DNA from: an uncultured bacterium
GTDB lineage: Bacteria > Bacteroidota > Rhodothermia > Rhodothermales > UBA10348
Direction of reading: 5' to 3'
NCBI GenBank assembly: GCA_938018055.1
Contig: CALIKL010000011.1
Coordinates: forward strand, 53,810 to 117,809
DNA: 64,000 bases
In this document: positions 28,199-37,243 of the stretch, in pieces
How positions within the stretch are numbered: position 1 is the first letter of the stretch
How the letters are laid out: every line of letters starts with the position of its first letter
Translations under genes and position numbers: made by a program
Notes under the pieces: generated by a model
What the model was told of the DNA's origin: nothing
Seen by the model: only the letters and a program-made list of their open reading frames with translations
Databases searched by the model: none

Positions 28199-29722
28199 TC
28201 AATCTGAAGAAGACGGCAGGATGGTATCTCCCGATGGCTGGTCTGGGATGAAATTCCAGCGATCCAGATGAGACGGGGTGCGTGCGTCCATGATGGCCCG
28301 GATCTGCGTCACCACATCGGGATGATCAGCCGAGACATCTTGGGCTTCAGACGGATCCTCTTGCAGGTTGAAAAGCATTACCGGACTGTCCTCTTGTCGC
28401 CGAATCTGTAGGCGGACCCCTTTCCAATCACCCATGCGAACTGCCTGCATGCCACCAAACGCATGGTACTCCCAGTACAGGGGAGATCGATCCTCTGACT
28501 GACCATGGCCCTGCAGTGTAGGCAGAAAGGACTCGCCGTCAATCGCATCGGGGATGTCAGCACCGGCGATGTCGGCGATGGTTGGCAGGATGTCCCAGAA
28601 GGCAGAAACGTGGTCAGTCGTGGATCCTGCCTCCACGTGTCCGGGCCAACGGACGATCATGGGAACGCGGATTCCGCCTTCAAAGACGCTGCCCTTCAAT
28701 CCTCGGAATTCGCCGACGGACTTGAAATAGTCTGCATACGATCCTTCTACATATGTGGCGCCGTTGTCAGATGAAAACATGACGATGGTATTGTCATCGA
28801 TGCCATGGGCTTCCAGTCTTTCCAGGATCACAGCGATATCTTGGTCCATGCGGGTGATCATGGCGGCATAGGCAGCCTTGGGACGAGGATGAGGCAGGTA
28901 GGGCCCACCCAGGAATGGACCATTGTCCATACTGTCGGGATACGCTTCAAGGGACTCTTCAGGCACTTGCAGGGCCAGATGAGGCACAGGCGAAGCAAAA
29001 ACGAGGAAGAAAGGCTCGTCAGCATGCTGATCAATGAAGTCCACTACGGCCTCGCGCATCAGGTCGGGAGCGTAGTCATTCCCTGCAAACCGATCGTAAT
29101 AGTCCTGGTCCGTGTCAAGCGGCGTATCCAGGGTCTGGTGAGCGGCGAACCAGGCTCCATTGTCCAGCGAATCGGCTTCGGAGTCACTCCAAAGATGGGT
29201 AGGGTAGTAGTTGTGAGCTACGCGTTGGCACAGATATCCGTAGAAGCGATCAAATCCTTGATTATTGGGATGACCCTCTGACTCCGGGCCTCCCAGGCCC
29301 CACTTTCCGACAAAGCCCGTTGCGTATCCTGCTGGCTTCAGCATTTCGGCGATGGTTACCTCAGCGTCCAGCAAGGGCAGCTGTCCTTCAGGTTCGGTTG
29401 GCCCCCATCCACCCATTTCGAAGTTGTCCCGAACGTAAGCAGTACCGGTATGCTTGCCTGTCAGCAAGGAACCGCGGGAGGGAGCACACACCGGGCTTCC
29501 GGAGTAATGCTGAGTGAACCGCATACCATCTCGTGCGAGTTGATCCAGAGTTGGGGTCTGGATGATCTCCTGACCGTATGCTCCCACTTCATTGTAACCA
29601 AGGTCATCTGCCAGAATGTAGATGATGTTTGGTGGGGCCATATCGGTCTGACAAGCAGAGGCCAGCAGAAGCAAACTCGCAGAGAGGAAGGTGGTCATCG
29701 GGTTGAAATATGCCCTTTTCAT
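28199..29722 (-). CDS. Sulfatase (arylsulfatase type), lipoprotein
   Basis: A 507-aa sulfatase with a lipoprotein-like signal (LLLLASACQ). The nucleophile motif CAPSRGSLLTG is the Cys-type that must be oxidised to formylglycine. Metal ligands are visible in NIIYILADDLG and in SSDNGATYVEG. The arrangement fits the S1 family acting on sulfated sugars, such as marine polysaccharides. A Shine-Dalgarno (AAAGGAG) 8 nt before ATG 29722 supports this start over the internal ATG. A perfect 12-bp palindrome lies about 50 bp upstream. No maturase gene is in the window. Confidence 0.93.
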   Translation of the reverse strand: MKRAYFNPMTTFLSASLLLLASACQTDMAPPNIIYILADDLGYNEVGAYGQEIIQTPTLDQLARDGMRFTQHYSGSPVCAPSRGSLLTGKHTGTAYVRDNFEMGGWGPTEPEGQLPLLDAEVTIAEMLKPAGYATGFVGKWGLGGPESEGHPNNQGFDRFYGYLCQRVAHNYYPTHLWSDSEADSLDNGAWFAAHQTLDTPLDTDQDYYDRFAGNDYAPDLMREAVVDFIDQHADEPFFLVFASPVPHLALQVPEESLEAYPDSMDNGPFLGGPYLPHPRPKAAYAAMITRMDQDIAVILERLEAHGIDDNTIVMFSSDNGATYVEGSYADYFKSVGEFRGLKGSVFEGGIRVPMIVRWPGHVEAGSTTDHVSAFWDILPTIADIAGADIPDAIDGESFLPTLQGHGQSEDRSPLYWEYHAFGGMQAVRMGDWKGVRLQIRRQEDSPVMLFNLQEDPSEAQDVSADHPDVVTQIRAIMDARTPSHLDRWNFIPDQPSGDTILPSSSD

Positions 29723-29769
29723 GCGTAGCGCTCCTTTAAGATTGCGATGGAAACCGGAATCATGTTACG

Positions 29770-29781
29770 GAGAACGTTCTC
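29770..29781. promoter_or_regulatory. Perfect 12-bp palindrome upstream of the sulfatase
   Basis: GAGAACGTTCTC equals its own reverse complement and lies 47 bp upstream of the sulfatase start codon. Its size and place would suit an operator for a dimeric regulator. No regulator gene is next to it, so this is only a candidate. Confidence 0.3.
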
Positions 29782-29929
29782 GTTGACATCCTCCTATCTG
29801 TTCACATACAGACCAGGCTTACCTGTTATGCATTCCCCGAGCCTGCTGATCACACCGTCACAGCGGCCGATCCTCCCGTTATATACGACAACAGATTCCT
29901 TTGCCGGAAGCAACCAATGAGGTACGGAC

Positions 29930-29964
29930 AAAAAAAGCCTCATCCAGTGTGACTGGATGAGGCT
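29930..29964 (-). terminator. Rho-independent terminator of the tRNA-Phe/tRNA-Asp unit
   Basis: On the minus strand, a perfect 13-bp stem (AGCCTCATCCAGT with its complement) closes a 3-nt loop and is followed by a run of seven T. It lies 10 bp after the tRNA-Asp gene. Confidence 0.92.
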
Positions 29965-29973
29965 CTTATCGGG

Positions 29974-30048
29974 CGGTCCGGACGAGACTCGAACTCGCGA
30001 CCTCCTGCGTGACAGGCAGGCGTTCTAACCAAACTGAACTACCGGACC
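29974..30048 (-). tRNA. tRNA-Asp (anticodon GTC)
   Basis: Cloverleaf on the minus strand: acceptor GGTCCGG/CCGGACC with discriminator G, D-arm GTTCAGTTTGGTTAGAAC, anticodon loop with GTC, and T-arm GAGTTCGAGTCTC. CCA is not encoded. It is the second gene of a two-tRNA unit, 142 bp after tRNA-Phe. Confidence 0.96.
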
Positions 30049-30190
30049 CGATGCTTCGGTGTGTTGAAGCGGCTTCCAAACGAAGCGGCCGAAAAGATAC
30101 GGTCGTCTTCGATCAGCAAGCAACTCCCGGACTTTGAGGAATCCGTGGAGGACTGTGGCGGCCGATGACAAATCGATGCGCTACAGCGTG

Positions 30191-30263
30191 TGGTCAGGGA
30201 CGGAATTGAACCGCCGACACATGGATTTTCAGTCCATTGCTCTACCAACTGAGCTACCTGACC
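30191..30263 (-). tRNA. tRNA-Phe (anticodon GAA)
   Basis: Cloverleaf on the minus strand: acceptor GGTCAGG/CCTGACC with discriminator A, D-arm GCTCAGTTGGTAGAGC, anticodon loop CTGAAAA with GAA, and T-arm GGTTCAATTCC. CCA is not encoded. It is the first gene of the unit shared with tRNA-Asp. The 142-bp spacer to tRNA-Asp shows no further tRNA. Confidence 0.97.
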
Positions 30264-30274
30264 GGGAGAGCCGA

Positions 30275-30306
30275 CGAATATACGCTCGTGTCGGAAGCCC
30301 ATGCAA
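30275..30306 (-). promoter_or_regulatory. Promoter of the tRNA-Phe/tRNA-Asp unit
   Basis: On the minus strand, TTG is followed after 21 nt by TATATTCG, one mismatch from TAnnTTTG. It can also be read as TTGCAT-N18-TATATT. The tRNA-Phe begins 11 nt after the box. Spacing is identical to that of the tRNA-Gly promoter. Confidence 0.55.
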
Positions 30307-30381
30307 CCACGCGCGGTTCCGTTTTTCGGTTTCACCGGAGGTTGACAATTCAAGCCACTGCAATAATGCCAACCCGAACCG

Positions 30382-31263
30382 TCAGTTGGTCTTACGAGCG
30401 CCCCACATGAGCTTGCCCCGCAATGTCGAGAAGTAATCCTGGTCTTTGAATCGGATGAGTCGAACCCGGTGCTTGGCGCGGTGGATGCGGACCGGCCCTG
30501 GATGACTCGTTCCTTCTGCACTGATGCCGTCGGAAGTGAAAATGTAGGTTCGATCTTCATCGAGCACTTCGAGCTCGATGTTCACCGTTTCCGGGAGCAC
30601 AACCGGTCGCACGGTCAGTGAGTGGGGAGCGATGGGTGTGATCAGGATGGAACCACATCCGGGAGTCATGATGGGACCACCGAGTGCCAGGGAATAGGCC
30701 GTGGAACCAGTTGGAGTAGAGATGATCAGTCCATCTGCCCAATACGTATTCATCTCGACGCCGTCCACCCGGACCCTGATCGCGAGTAGCCCGGCAGCCC
30801 CGGAGCGTTGAACAGTGAATTCATTCACAGCACAAGGAACGGGGAGTGCCGGACCATTGACACGCTCGGCCTGCAGTACAAGACGTTCCTCCACGATAAA
30901 ATCCCCTTCATCCAGCTGCTTGAGCCGCTGGGAGAGAGCGCCGCCTTCGACATTTGCAAGGAACCCAAGCCGGCCGTGATTCACTCCCAATATGGGTTTG
31001 GCTGCTGTGCCAAATGCGGCTACCGTGTTGAGCAGCGTCCCGTCCCCACCGAAAGAGAGCAGGATATCCGCCTGCTCAATAAAGGAAGCTGGGCTGTCAG
31101 CAACCCGTTCTGCATCACGAAGCAGGTCATGGCGGGCAAGGACTTCGGCCATACGGGGATGCAGCACATAGGAGTACCCCGAGTCCTGAAATGTTTGGAT
31201 CAGGTCGGCCAAGGGCTTCCAAAGGCTGTCTTTGCTCGGATTTCCGGTGATTCCGAATCGCAT
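30382..31263 (-). CDS. nadK: NAD kinase
   Basis: Phosphorylates NAD to NADP in the cytoplasm. The ATP/NAD site GGDGTLLN is clear, as are GVNHGRLGFLANV, the substrate-binding NEFTVQR segment and the TPTGSTAYSLALGGPI motif. The C-terminal beta region (APHSLTVRPVVLP) also fits. 293 aa is the normal length. It lies upstream of the tRNA-Phe promoter, separated from it by about 75 bp, and is divergent from comM. Confidence 0.96.
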   Translation of the reverse strand: MRFGITGNPSKDSLWKPLADLIQTFQDSGYSYVLHPRMAEVLARHDLLRDAERVADSPASFIEQADILLSFGGDGTLLNTVAAFGTAAKPILGVNHGRLGFLANVEGGALSQRLKQLDEGDFIVEERLVLQAERVNGPALPVPCAVNEFTVQRSGAAGLLAIRVRVDGVEMNTYWADGLIISTPTGSTAYSLALGGPIMTPGCGSILITPIAPHSLTVRPVVLPETVNIELEVLDEDRTYIFTSDGISAEGTSHPGPVRIHRAKHRVRLIRFKDQDYFSTLRGKLMWGARKTN

Positions 31264-31374
31264 GATGAAGCGGTTAAACGGGAAGATCTGTGAAACTACG
31301 GGCTATGAGGTCGGCTCGCCACCCGGTTGCGCGTCGAGAACCGTGGGTCTATTCCTTGTTTCGACCCCATCGAG

Positions 31375-32862
31375 ATGAAGAAAGGAATTCGATATTTCAA
31401 ACTGTTGAGCGCAAGTCCGACCGGGCTGCGTTCGCCACTTGTCACGGTAGAAATCGTTATCGCACCGGGTATTCCTCGACACCATGTCGTAGGGCTGGCA
31501 CACGGGGCAGTCAAGGAATCGCTCGTTCGAATCCGTGCGGCAATTCAACGCGCCGGGTTTGACTTTCCCAGGGGTGCAGTCACTGTAAACCTCGCACCAG
31601 CGGATACGCGCAAGGACGGCTCGGCTTTTGATCTTCCGATCGCTTTGGGCATTCTGGCCGCAGACAAGAAAATTGATGCGTCGGCGCTTGCGGAGAAGCC
31701 TGTGTTGGTCATGGGCGAGTTGTCACTTGATGGCAGCGTGCGTCCCGTGGCGGGCGTCATGCCAGCCTTGCTACGATCGGTCGAACAACACGTGGTTCGT
31801 GCCCTTATTCCCAAGGCAAACGAGCCAGAAGCAGTTCCATTTGCATCCATTGATGTCGCAAGTGTGTCATCGTTGCAGGAGGCTGTGGATCAGGTTGGTG
31901 GCAATGCCTCCTTCAAGGCGGTCAAAAAGGAGCCTGCATGCGATCGAGGAGCACCTGAGCCCTGTTATCCAGACTTTGCTATGGTAGTCGGTCAGAGGGA
32001 CGCCGTCAGGAGTCTGGCATTGGCCGCCACAGGACGTCACAACGTGCTCATGACCGGACCGCCCGGCTGCGGCAAGACCCTCATGGCGCGCTGCCTTGGT
32101 GGTATACTTCCTCCCTGGACAAAAGAACTGGCACTGGAAGCCACCTGTCTACATTCATTGCGCAGTCCAGGCCTGCACCTGTTGGCGCATCGACCTTTTC
32201 GTTCTCCGCATCACAGCGTGTCACCGGCCGGGCTTCTCGGTGGAGGTAATCCGTTGAGGCCCGGGGAGGTTTCTCTTGCCCATGGAGGTGTTCTGTTCCT
32301 CGATGAACTTCCAGAATTCAGTTCGCGAGCGTTGGAAGGGCTGAGGGAGCCCATGCAGGATCGGGTTGTCACCCTGTCAAGGGCACGGCACGTCGAATCC
32401 TTCCCAGCGGATTTCCAGCTCGTTGCGGCCATGAATCCCTGTCCGTGTGGCTTGGGCAGCCTGACGCGTAATGAATGTCGCTGCTCAGAGCGTCGACGAC
32501 GCTCTTATTTGAGCCGGATCAGTAACCCACTTCTGGACAGGATTGACATCCACGTTATGGTTCCGGCTGTGGATCCTGTTGACTGCTTGCAAAGCTCATC
32601 AACTGACTCTGCAGCCTTAGCAACATCCATATTGCGTGCGGCGAATCGTTTAGCAAATGAGAAACCACGAATTCACGAAGACGCTGAACGAGCATTGACT
32701 AGAGCTTCGTCAAGTTTGGGGTTATCCATGCGCGCCATGTCCAGTGTACGCCGGATTGCGCAAACCATCTGCGCTTACGACCAAGAAGATGTTGTCGTGA
32801 AGCGCCATGTATCCGAAGCCATCAGACTCGGTGGTCAGGGAAGACGCGCCGTCGTGGATTGA
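31375..32862 (+). CDS. comM: ComM/YifB family Mg-chelatase-like AAA+ ATPase
   Basis: ComM is a hexameric helicase that promotes branch migration during natural transformation. The N-terminal Lon-like domain contains VGLAHGAVKESLVRIRAAI, NLAPADTRKDGSAFDLPIALGIL and VMGELSLDG. The ATPase has Walker A GPPGCGKTLMARCL, Walker B GVLFLDELPEF and the AMNPCPCG sensor region, then a cysteine set (CPCG, CRCSERRRRSYLSRIS) and LLDRIDIHV. The ORF track opens with a TTG at 31327; ATG 31375 fits better and gives 495 aa. Its last 28 bp overlap the end of exbD on the other strand. Confidence 0.94.
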   Translation: MKKGIRYFKLLSASPTGLRSPLVTVEIVIAPGIPRHHVVGLAHGAVKESLVRIRAAIQRAGFDFPRGAVTVNLAPADTRKDGSAFDLPIALGILAADKKIDASALAEKPVLVMGELSLDGSVRPVAGVMPALLRSVEQHVVRALIPKANEPEAVPFASIDVASVSSLQEAVDQVGGNASFKAVKKEPACDRGAPEPCYPDFAMVVGQRDAVRSLALAATGRHNVLMTGPPGCGKTLMARCLGGILPPWTKELALEATCLHSLRSPGLHLLAHRPFRSPHHSVSPAGLLGGGNPLRPGEVSLAHGGVLFLDELPEFSSRALEGLREPMQDRVVTLSRARHVESFPADFQLVAAMNPCPCGLGSLTRNECRCSERRRRSYLSRISNPLLDRIDIHVMVPAVDPVDCLQSSSTDSAALATSILRAANRLANEKPRIHEDAERALTRASSSLGLSMRAMSSVRRIAQTICAYDQEDVVVKRHVSEAIRLGGQGRRAVVD

Positions 32863-33248
32863 TCCGTAGCCATCAACAATCGCAAATTCAGCGCACGGGC
32901 TGCACTGGCAACGACCGCAAAGTGCTTCACTAACGCATCCTCATCGGCTCGCAGCACCAAGGCCGTGCGTCCATCCAGTACATTTTGGATGGCAGGAATC
33001 AGGGCGTCGCCGGTGATCTGCTGTTGTTCGACATAAAACGTCCCATCAGATGTCACCGAAACAGACACGTACTGGGCCACAGTCGGAGTGGAAGTCTGCG
33101 TTCTTGGAAGATTGACCTGAATACCAAACTGAGGAATGAAATTGCTGGTCAGCAAGAAAAAGATCAGCAGCAACAAGACGATATCAGCCAGACCTGCCTG
33201 GCTGAAGTTCATCAAGGGTTTACGCTCGGTAGAGAAATTCAGGGACAT
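32835..33248 (-). CDS. exbD: ExbD/TolR family biopolymer transporter
   Basis: Bitopic inner-membrane subunit of the proton-driven ExbB-ExbD motor. One N-terminal helix (LADIVLLLLIFFLLTSNFI) contains the essential Asp, and a small periplasmic domain follows with the usual DALIPAIQNVLDG and LVLRADEDALVKHF motifs. 137 aa is normal. It follows exbB by 9 bp. No TonB, TolA, TolB or Pal gene lies next to it. The upstream genes are a SPOR protein, an outer-membrane barrel and a TPR protein. Confidence 0.92.
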   Translation of the reverse strand: MSLNFSTERKPLMNFSQAGLADIVLLLLIFFLLTSNFIPQFGIQVNLPRTQTSTPTVAQYVSVSVTSDGTFYVEQQQITGDALIPAIQNVLDGRTALVLRADEDALVKHFAVVASAARALNLRLLMATDQSTTARLP

Positions 33249-33257
33249 GCGTTCCGA

Positions 33258-33983
33258 CTAAAAACTGGATGGGTAATCGGAACTGTCACTATCCGGGGCT
33301 GGCGTTTGAAGCAAATCGATGAATTCGGTCGCAGACTGCTCCATGTCATTGACCAGCCGGTTGATTCTGCCGAGCAGAAAGTTGTAGAAAAAGAAGGCGA
33401 GGATACCGACCACCAGGCCCGCTGCGGTCGAGATCAGGGCTTCCCAAATACCCCCGGCAAGGACACTCGGATTGACATTGCCCTGTAGGTTCTGAATTTC
33501 CTGGAAAGCGTCAATCATTCCGGTCACAGTTCCCAGAAATCCCAGCATCGGAGCAATTCCGGCTATCGACGCTAGAATGTCCATGCGTTTCTCCAGTTCG
33601 AAAGCTTCGTGCTTGCCGGAGGCATTTACCGCATCCTGAATTTCTGAAATTGGTCGCCCCAGTCGCTCCAGCCCATGCTTCAGAATTCGAGTAAGGGGTT
33701 TGTCCTGGACTTCGCAAAAGGCTTGTGCGCTGTTGATATTTCCTGCTGCAACGTATTCCCGAATTCGCCCCATGATTTCGCCTCGGTCGGTAGCTGACTT
33801 CCGGATGGTCATAAGGCGCTCGACCAGCAAATAGATAGTCAGGAGCGATAGAGCAAAAATGGGAATCATTATCCAGCCAGCCTGGAAGATGATGTCCAGC
33901 TGACTGACTGCGTTTGGGTCAGCGACAGTCTGCAGCGAATCCAATCCTGCTGCGTCGATATCCTGGAAGGCCAAATGGCTCAT
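33258..33983 (-). CDS. exbB: ExbB/TolQ/MotA family proton channel
   Basis: Proton-channel subunit that powers TonB- or Tol-type envelope work. It has a first helix (IFALSLLTIYLLVERLM), a large cytoplasmic loop, and a helical pair beginning APMLGFLGTVTGMIDAF and GGIWEALISTAAGLVVGILAFFFYN, which hold the conserved channel Thr and Gly residues. 241 aa is normal. It lies 41 bp after the SPOR protein gene and leads exbD. Confidence 0.93.
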   Translation of the reverse strand: MSHLAFQDIDAAGLDSLQTVADPNAVSQLDIIFQAGWIMIPIFALSLLTIYLLVERLMTIRKSATDRGEIMGRIREYVAAGNINSAQAFCEVQDKPLTRILKHGLERLGRPISEIQDAVNASGKHEAFELEKRMDILASIAGIAPMLGFLGTVTGMIDAFQEIQNLQGNVNPSVLAGGIWEALISTAAGLVVGILAFFFYNFLLGRINRLVNDMEQSATEFIDLLQTPAPDSDSSDYPSSF

Positions 33984-34024
33984 GAAACTCCTTTCGGTTG
34001 GGGGGTGGAATGGCGTCTGCGCCT

Positions 34025-35428
34025 TTAGCGAATTGCGAGCACCCAGGTTCCTGCCGGAAGCTCATTGGCCCGTTGTGCTCGAGCGGAATCGGCAAGGGCG
34101 GCTGTCTCATAGTGACCAACAGCAATTCGATAACGGGTCGCATCATCCGATTCGTATCCGAGCACACCCATCGGGAGTTCGAGACTCGAGAACTGACCGA
34201 GGGCCTGACGGGCAGTAATCTCGTTCAATGTCGAGCCTACGACCAACGTGTAACCACCCATGCCACGAACCAGGTCATCGGAATGAGCCTCGACCGGAGC
34301 GTCAGGCGGAATGGGCTCCTCTGAACCGTCAGCGGAAGATGTTGGCGATTCGGTGGCCTCGTCAGGGTTCGCACCAGCTGCGCTGTCAGTATCTGCTTGT
34401 GCAATGACCAAGGAGGAATCCGAGAGCGATGCAGAAGTCGAATCGTCCGTAGCTATTTCCTGTTCGGTTTCCTGTTCTGCCAGAGCGGGCTCTGTGGACG
34501 CCGGAGAAAGACCGAATCGGTATATCAAGGCAATCAAAACAATCAGGGAAACAACCCCAATGATCCAAACAGCAGCCTTGGATGAATCGCCTTCCGATCG
34601 CTCGTAACGCCGTGGAGAACGTGAACGTGCAGGAGGCGGAACAATGGGTACTTCATCCGCTGCGGGTTCATCACCCGTCGCTTCAGATATCTCCTTTTCA
34701 GGCGAATCAGCTGTACCAGCCATATCAGACGTTCCAACACCCTCAATTGGGTCTTCGGTACGCTCGGTATGGGGTGCTTCCTGCGGTGAGTCGGTAGCTT
34801 CGAGGGCTGTTTCTGAGTGATCCTCAGCTTCGAGGTGCTCCTCGCCAACATCAACGTCTGCGTGATCCACCGTGGGGCCTTCTACGGTCGACGTTCCTTC
34901 CATAGAGACGTCGGTGTCCGGGGAGACCAGGGACGAGGGAGGCTCTTCTATGAGTTCGTTGTCTGACTCCACATGTGCCAACTCTTCAGAATAGCCATCG
35001 ATGGCTGGCATTTCTGCCATAGAGGGAAAGTCTTCGTCCTGCTCAAAGTGAGCGATGCCGTCACTGAACGTGAACGTGCCGAGGCCGCGCAAAACACTTA
35101 TACCTGATTCAAGGAGCTCGCTTCGCACGTCATTGGCCCATGCTGCGCTCATACGTTCAGCGTCATGAGGGTCCAATCCACCGTCGCAACTTAATAGCGC
35201 TGAGAGCAAATGGAATCCACGTGGTTCCCCTTTGTCGACATCGGCGGAGAACCCGATCGCTTCGTCGACCCGGAACACGATGGACCTCCGAGGAGATGTC
35301 CAGATTCGATGCTTTTCATGGACATGCTGCTGCGCCACGGGGGCTTCGTTGACGAATACCCCAAAGCCTTTTACCCCTACGTCCCAACCTCGCAGCAATG
35401 ACTTCGCGATGAGCCGTCCTATAGCCAT
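34025..35428 (-). CDS. HU-CCDC81-like and SPOR domain membrane protein
   Basis: A 467-aa inner-membrane protein. The N-terminal half has two HU-CCDC81-like segments: IAKSLLRGWDVGVKGFGVFV and VRSELLESGISVLRGLGTF both end in the domain's glycine-rich strand. A long acidic linker (about 155-275) follows, then a single helix (AAVWIIGVVSLIVLIALIYRFGL), another low-complexity stretch and a C-terminal SPOR domain (YTLVVGSTLNE...YRIAVGHYETAALA). SPOR domains bind denuded septal peptidoglycan, so a role at the division site is likely. This architecture is known in Bacteroidota. The ORF opens with GTG 35440; ATG 35428 is preferred. It precedes exbB by 41 bp. Confidence 0.8.
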   Translation of the reverse strand: MAIGRLIAKSLLRGWDVGVKGFGVFVNEAPVAQQHVHEKHRIWTSPRRSIVFRVDEAIGFSADVDKGEPRGFHLLSALLSCDGGLDPHDAERMSAAWANDVRSELLESGISVLRGLGTFTFSDGIAHFEQDEDFPSMAEMPAIDGYSEELAHVESDNELIEEPPSSLVSPDTDVSMEGTSTVEGPTVDHADVDVGEEHLEAEDHSETALEATDSPQEAPHTERTEDPIEGVGTSDMAGTADSPEKEISEATGDEPAADEVPIVPPPARSRSPRRYERSEGDSSKAAVWIIGVVSLIVLIALIYRFGLSPASTEPALAEQETEQEIATDDSTSASLSDSSLVIAQADTDSAAGANPDEATESPTSSADGSEEPIPPDAPVEAHSDDLVRGMGGYTLVVGSTLNEITARQALGQFSSLELPMGVLGYESDDATRYRIAVGHYETAALADSARAQRANELPAGTWVLAIR

Positions 35429-35506
35429 GCGTTGCTTCACGTATCTGCGGATCTATTGGGTGGAGAGTGGACGTGTACGGGAAAGATAAGGGTCCCTGTC
35501 AGTTGG

Positions 35507-37243
35507 TTACCAACGATAACGCAAGCCGATAAAGAAGACACCGGATTCAAAAGCGTAGTTGCGCCAAAACTGATGGTTGGAGCCAAGATCCCGGACTCCG
35601 GTTGTCAGGCCATAATTGTGATGGAAAAACCACGATACCATGGCGGATACGGATGTGTATGCAGGTATTTCCAGGGTTTGAGCGAGATCGGCATGCCGGG
35701 TGGTCTCGTGAACAAACGCGATACGGGACTCCAAGTCTCCGTTCAAAAGACCCAGGGAAACGAACCCGCTGAATACGAAAGGCGACGTATACGGCGCCTG
35801 ATTTCCGGTCAAGGCCAATTCTGCTCGCTGCCATAGAGCGTCCATTCCGATCTGCAAACCCTGAAAAGGGATCAGCGTCAGGTCCAGGGCAGAGTAAAGT
35901 ACATCGGCTGATCGGTAATCAAGAACCGGGTATCCAGAGGCGTATCCGCGGGTATTCCCACCGCGTTCGAATGCGACCCGTCGAAAAGGCTGATCCCGCC
36001 ACCCGCCGGAAAAGCCGACTGTGACAAGCTCTGTCTGCATGCGGAGGCCCAAGCTGGCGTCTACTGTGGCCAGGGAAGGCAGCATCAGCGGCTCGTCGGC
36101 CACGAATGGATGTTGCCGCATGATGTCGTCGAGATGACCTGAGGACAAGACGGGTCGAACGAGGGCTTCCAGACTCAAGGCGTCGGAGGCCACGTATTCC
36201 AGGCCAACGATTGGCGAGACGTAAGAAAGTGAGCGTGAAGGATCGACCAACGTTTGTCGATCACTGTCGAATCCCATGAAAGCCGCGCCGGCTCGAACAA
36301 AAAGCTTGGCCGAATACTGCCAGGCTACTTCTGCCAGTGCCATGCCCGACGTGACCGTGCTGCCCGGAAAGCTCCCGGCATCGAGTCCCATGGAAGACCC
36401 CAGTGCCTCGAAGCGAAGCTCTCCATCTCTGATGGGGAAGGCAGCTCGGGCGTCAATCTCCACAAATGCTGCTTCACGGTCAGTAGTGGGATCAATTCGG
36501 ACTGCTGGGTCAAATACATCGGTATCTACACCAGCAACGCCGGCGGAAGTACCGAAGTGCAGCCGTTTACAGGCACCTGGGCGACTGCTCATCGATAGGC
36601 CTCCTTCGAAGCCACTGAATGATCGAGCAGCATCAGCCTGGGCCGGGCCCGCCGGGTCAGGGATGGCGCCAAAGAGACCGTAGGAAGACCAGAAGCCAGA
36701 TCCGTCGACGCCGAATATCATGGACCCCGTGCGCTGCTCCAGATCAAAACCTGTGCGGAAGTAGTCTCGTCCTGTGGTAAGTGGCGCGCCACCAATCAGG
36801 ACATCTTGTCCGTCGGTACCGAAGTAATCCACGTCCAGTAGGAGCGTGGTCGCTTCAGACTGAATCAAGGTTGCATCTGCAGTCACAGTGCGGTCGAGGT
36901 AGGCACCAACGCGCACATCAAGGAGGCCGTCGGCGGTTGCTCTTCGCTCAATGGCAGAAACTTGTGGCGGATCTGGAGGCTGGAGGGGGGACGGCGGCAA
37001 ATCAGCACTCCGCTGGGCATACGCCTCCGTGAAGGGCAAGCGAGAGGAGGAAATATCCGGTACACGTGGCGGTGGATTGAACCCGATGATGGGCTGACGA
37101 CGAAGTGCAGGAAATGCAATGGTCAGGTCACCTGTGATCTCGACTTGGCGCGGGGCCAGGTCGGGTAGGGCCGCATCTTGCCGTGCCTGAGAAGGCATGA
37201 CCAGAAAGGAAAGGACAACGAGAAGAAGAACAGGTCGCATCAT
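35507..37243 (-). CDS. Outer-membrane beta-barrel protein (TonB-receptor-like barrel without plug)
   Basis: A 578-aa protein with a signal peptide (MMRPVLLLVVLSFLVMPSQA), a proline-rich periplasmic stretch (about 25-100) and a long region of alternating residues with many aromatic positions, ending in FIGLRYRW. A terminal aromatic on the last strand is the usual barrel-assembly signal. I see no TonB-dependent plug domain or TonB box. The start overlaps the stop of the TPR gene (ATGA), so the two are coupled. It may be a pore or an anchoring partner of the large TPR protein. The ligand is unknown. Confidence 0.7.
   Translation of the reverse strand: MMRPVLLLVVLSFLVMPSQARQDAALPDLAPRQVEITGDLTIAFPALRRQPIIGFNPPPRVPDISSSRLPFTEAYAQRSADLPPSPLQPPDPPQVSAIERRATADGLLDVRVGAYLDRTVTADATLIQSEATTLLLDVDYFGTDGQDVLIGGAPLTTGRDYFRTGFDLEQRTGSMIFGVDGSGFWSSYGLFGAIPDPAGPAQADAARSFSGFEGGLSMSSRPGACKRLHFGTSAGVAGVDTDVFDPAVRIDPTTDREAAFVEIDARAAFPIRDGELRFEALGSSMGLDAGSFPGSTVTSGMALAEVAWQYSAKLFVRAGAAFMGFDSDRQTLVDPSRSLSYVSPIVGLEYVASDALSLEALVRPVLSSGHLDDIMRQHPFVADEPLMLPSLATVDASLGLRMQTELVTVGFSGGWRDQPFRRVAFERGGNTRGYASGYPVLDYRSADVLYSALDLTLIPFQGLQIGMDALWQRAELALTGNQAPYTSPFVFSGFVSLGLLNGDLESRIAFVHETTRHADLAQTLEIPAYTSVSAMVSWFFHHNYGLTTGVRDLGSNHQFWRNYAFESGVFFIGLRYRW

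Noticed and set aside
30039-30560. A 173-aa minus-strand ORF over the tRNA region
   Set aside because: It runs through tRNA-Phe, the end of tRNA-Asp and part of nadK; no coding evidence.
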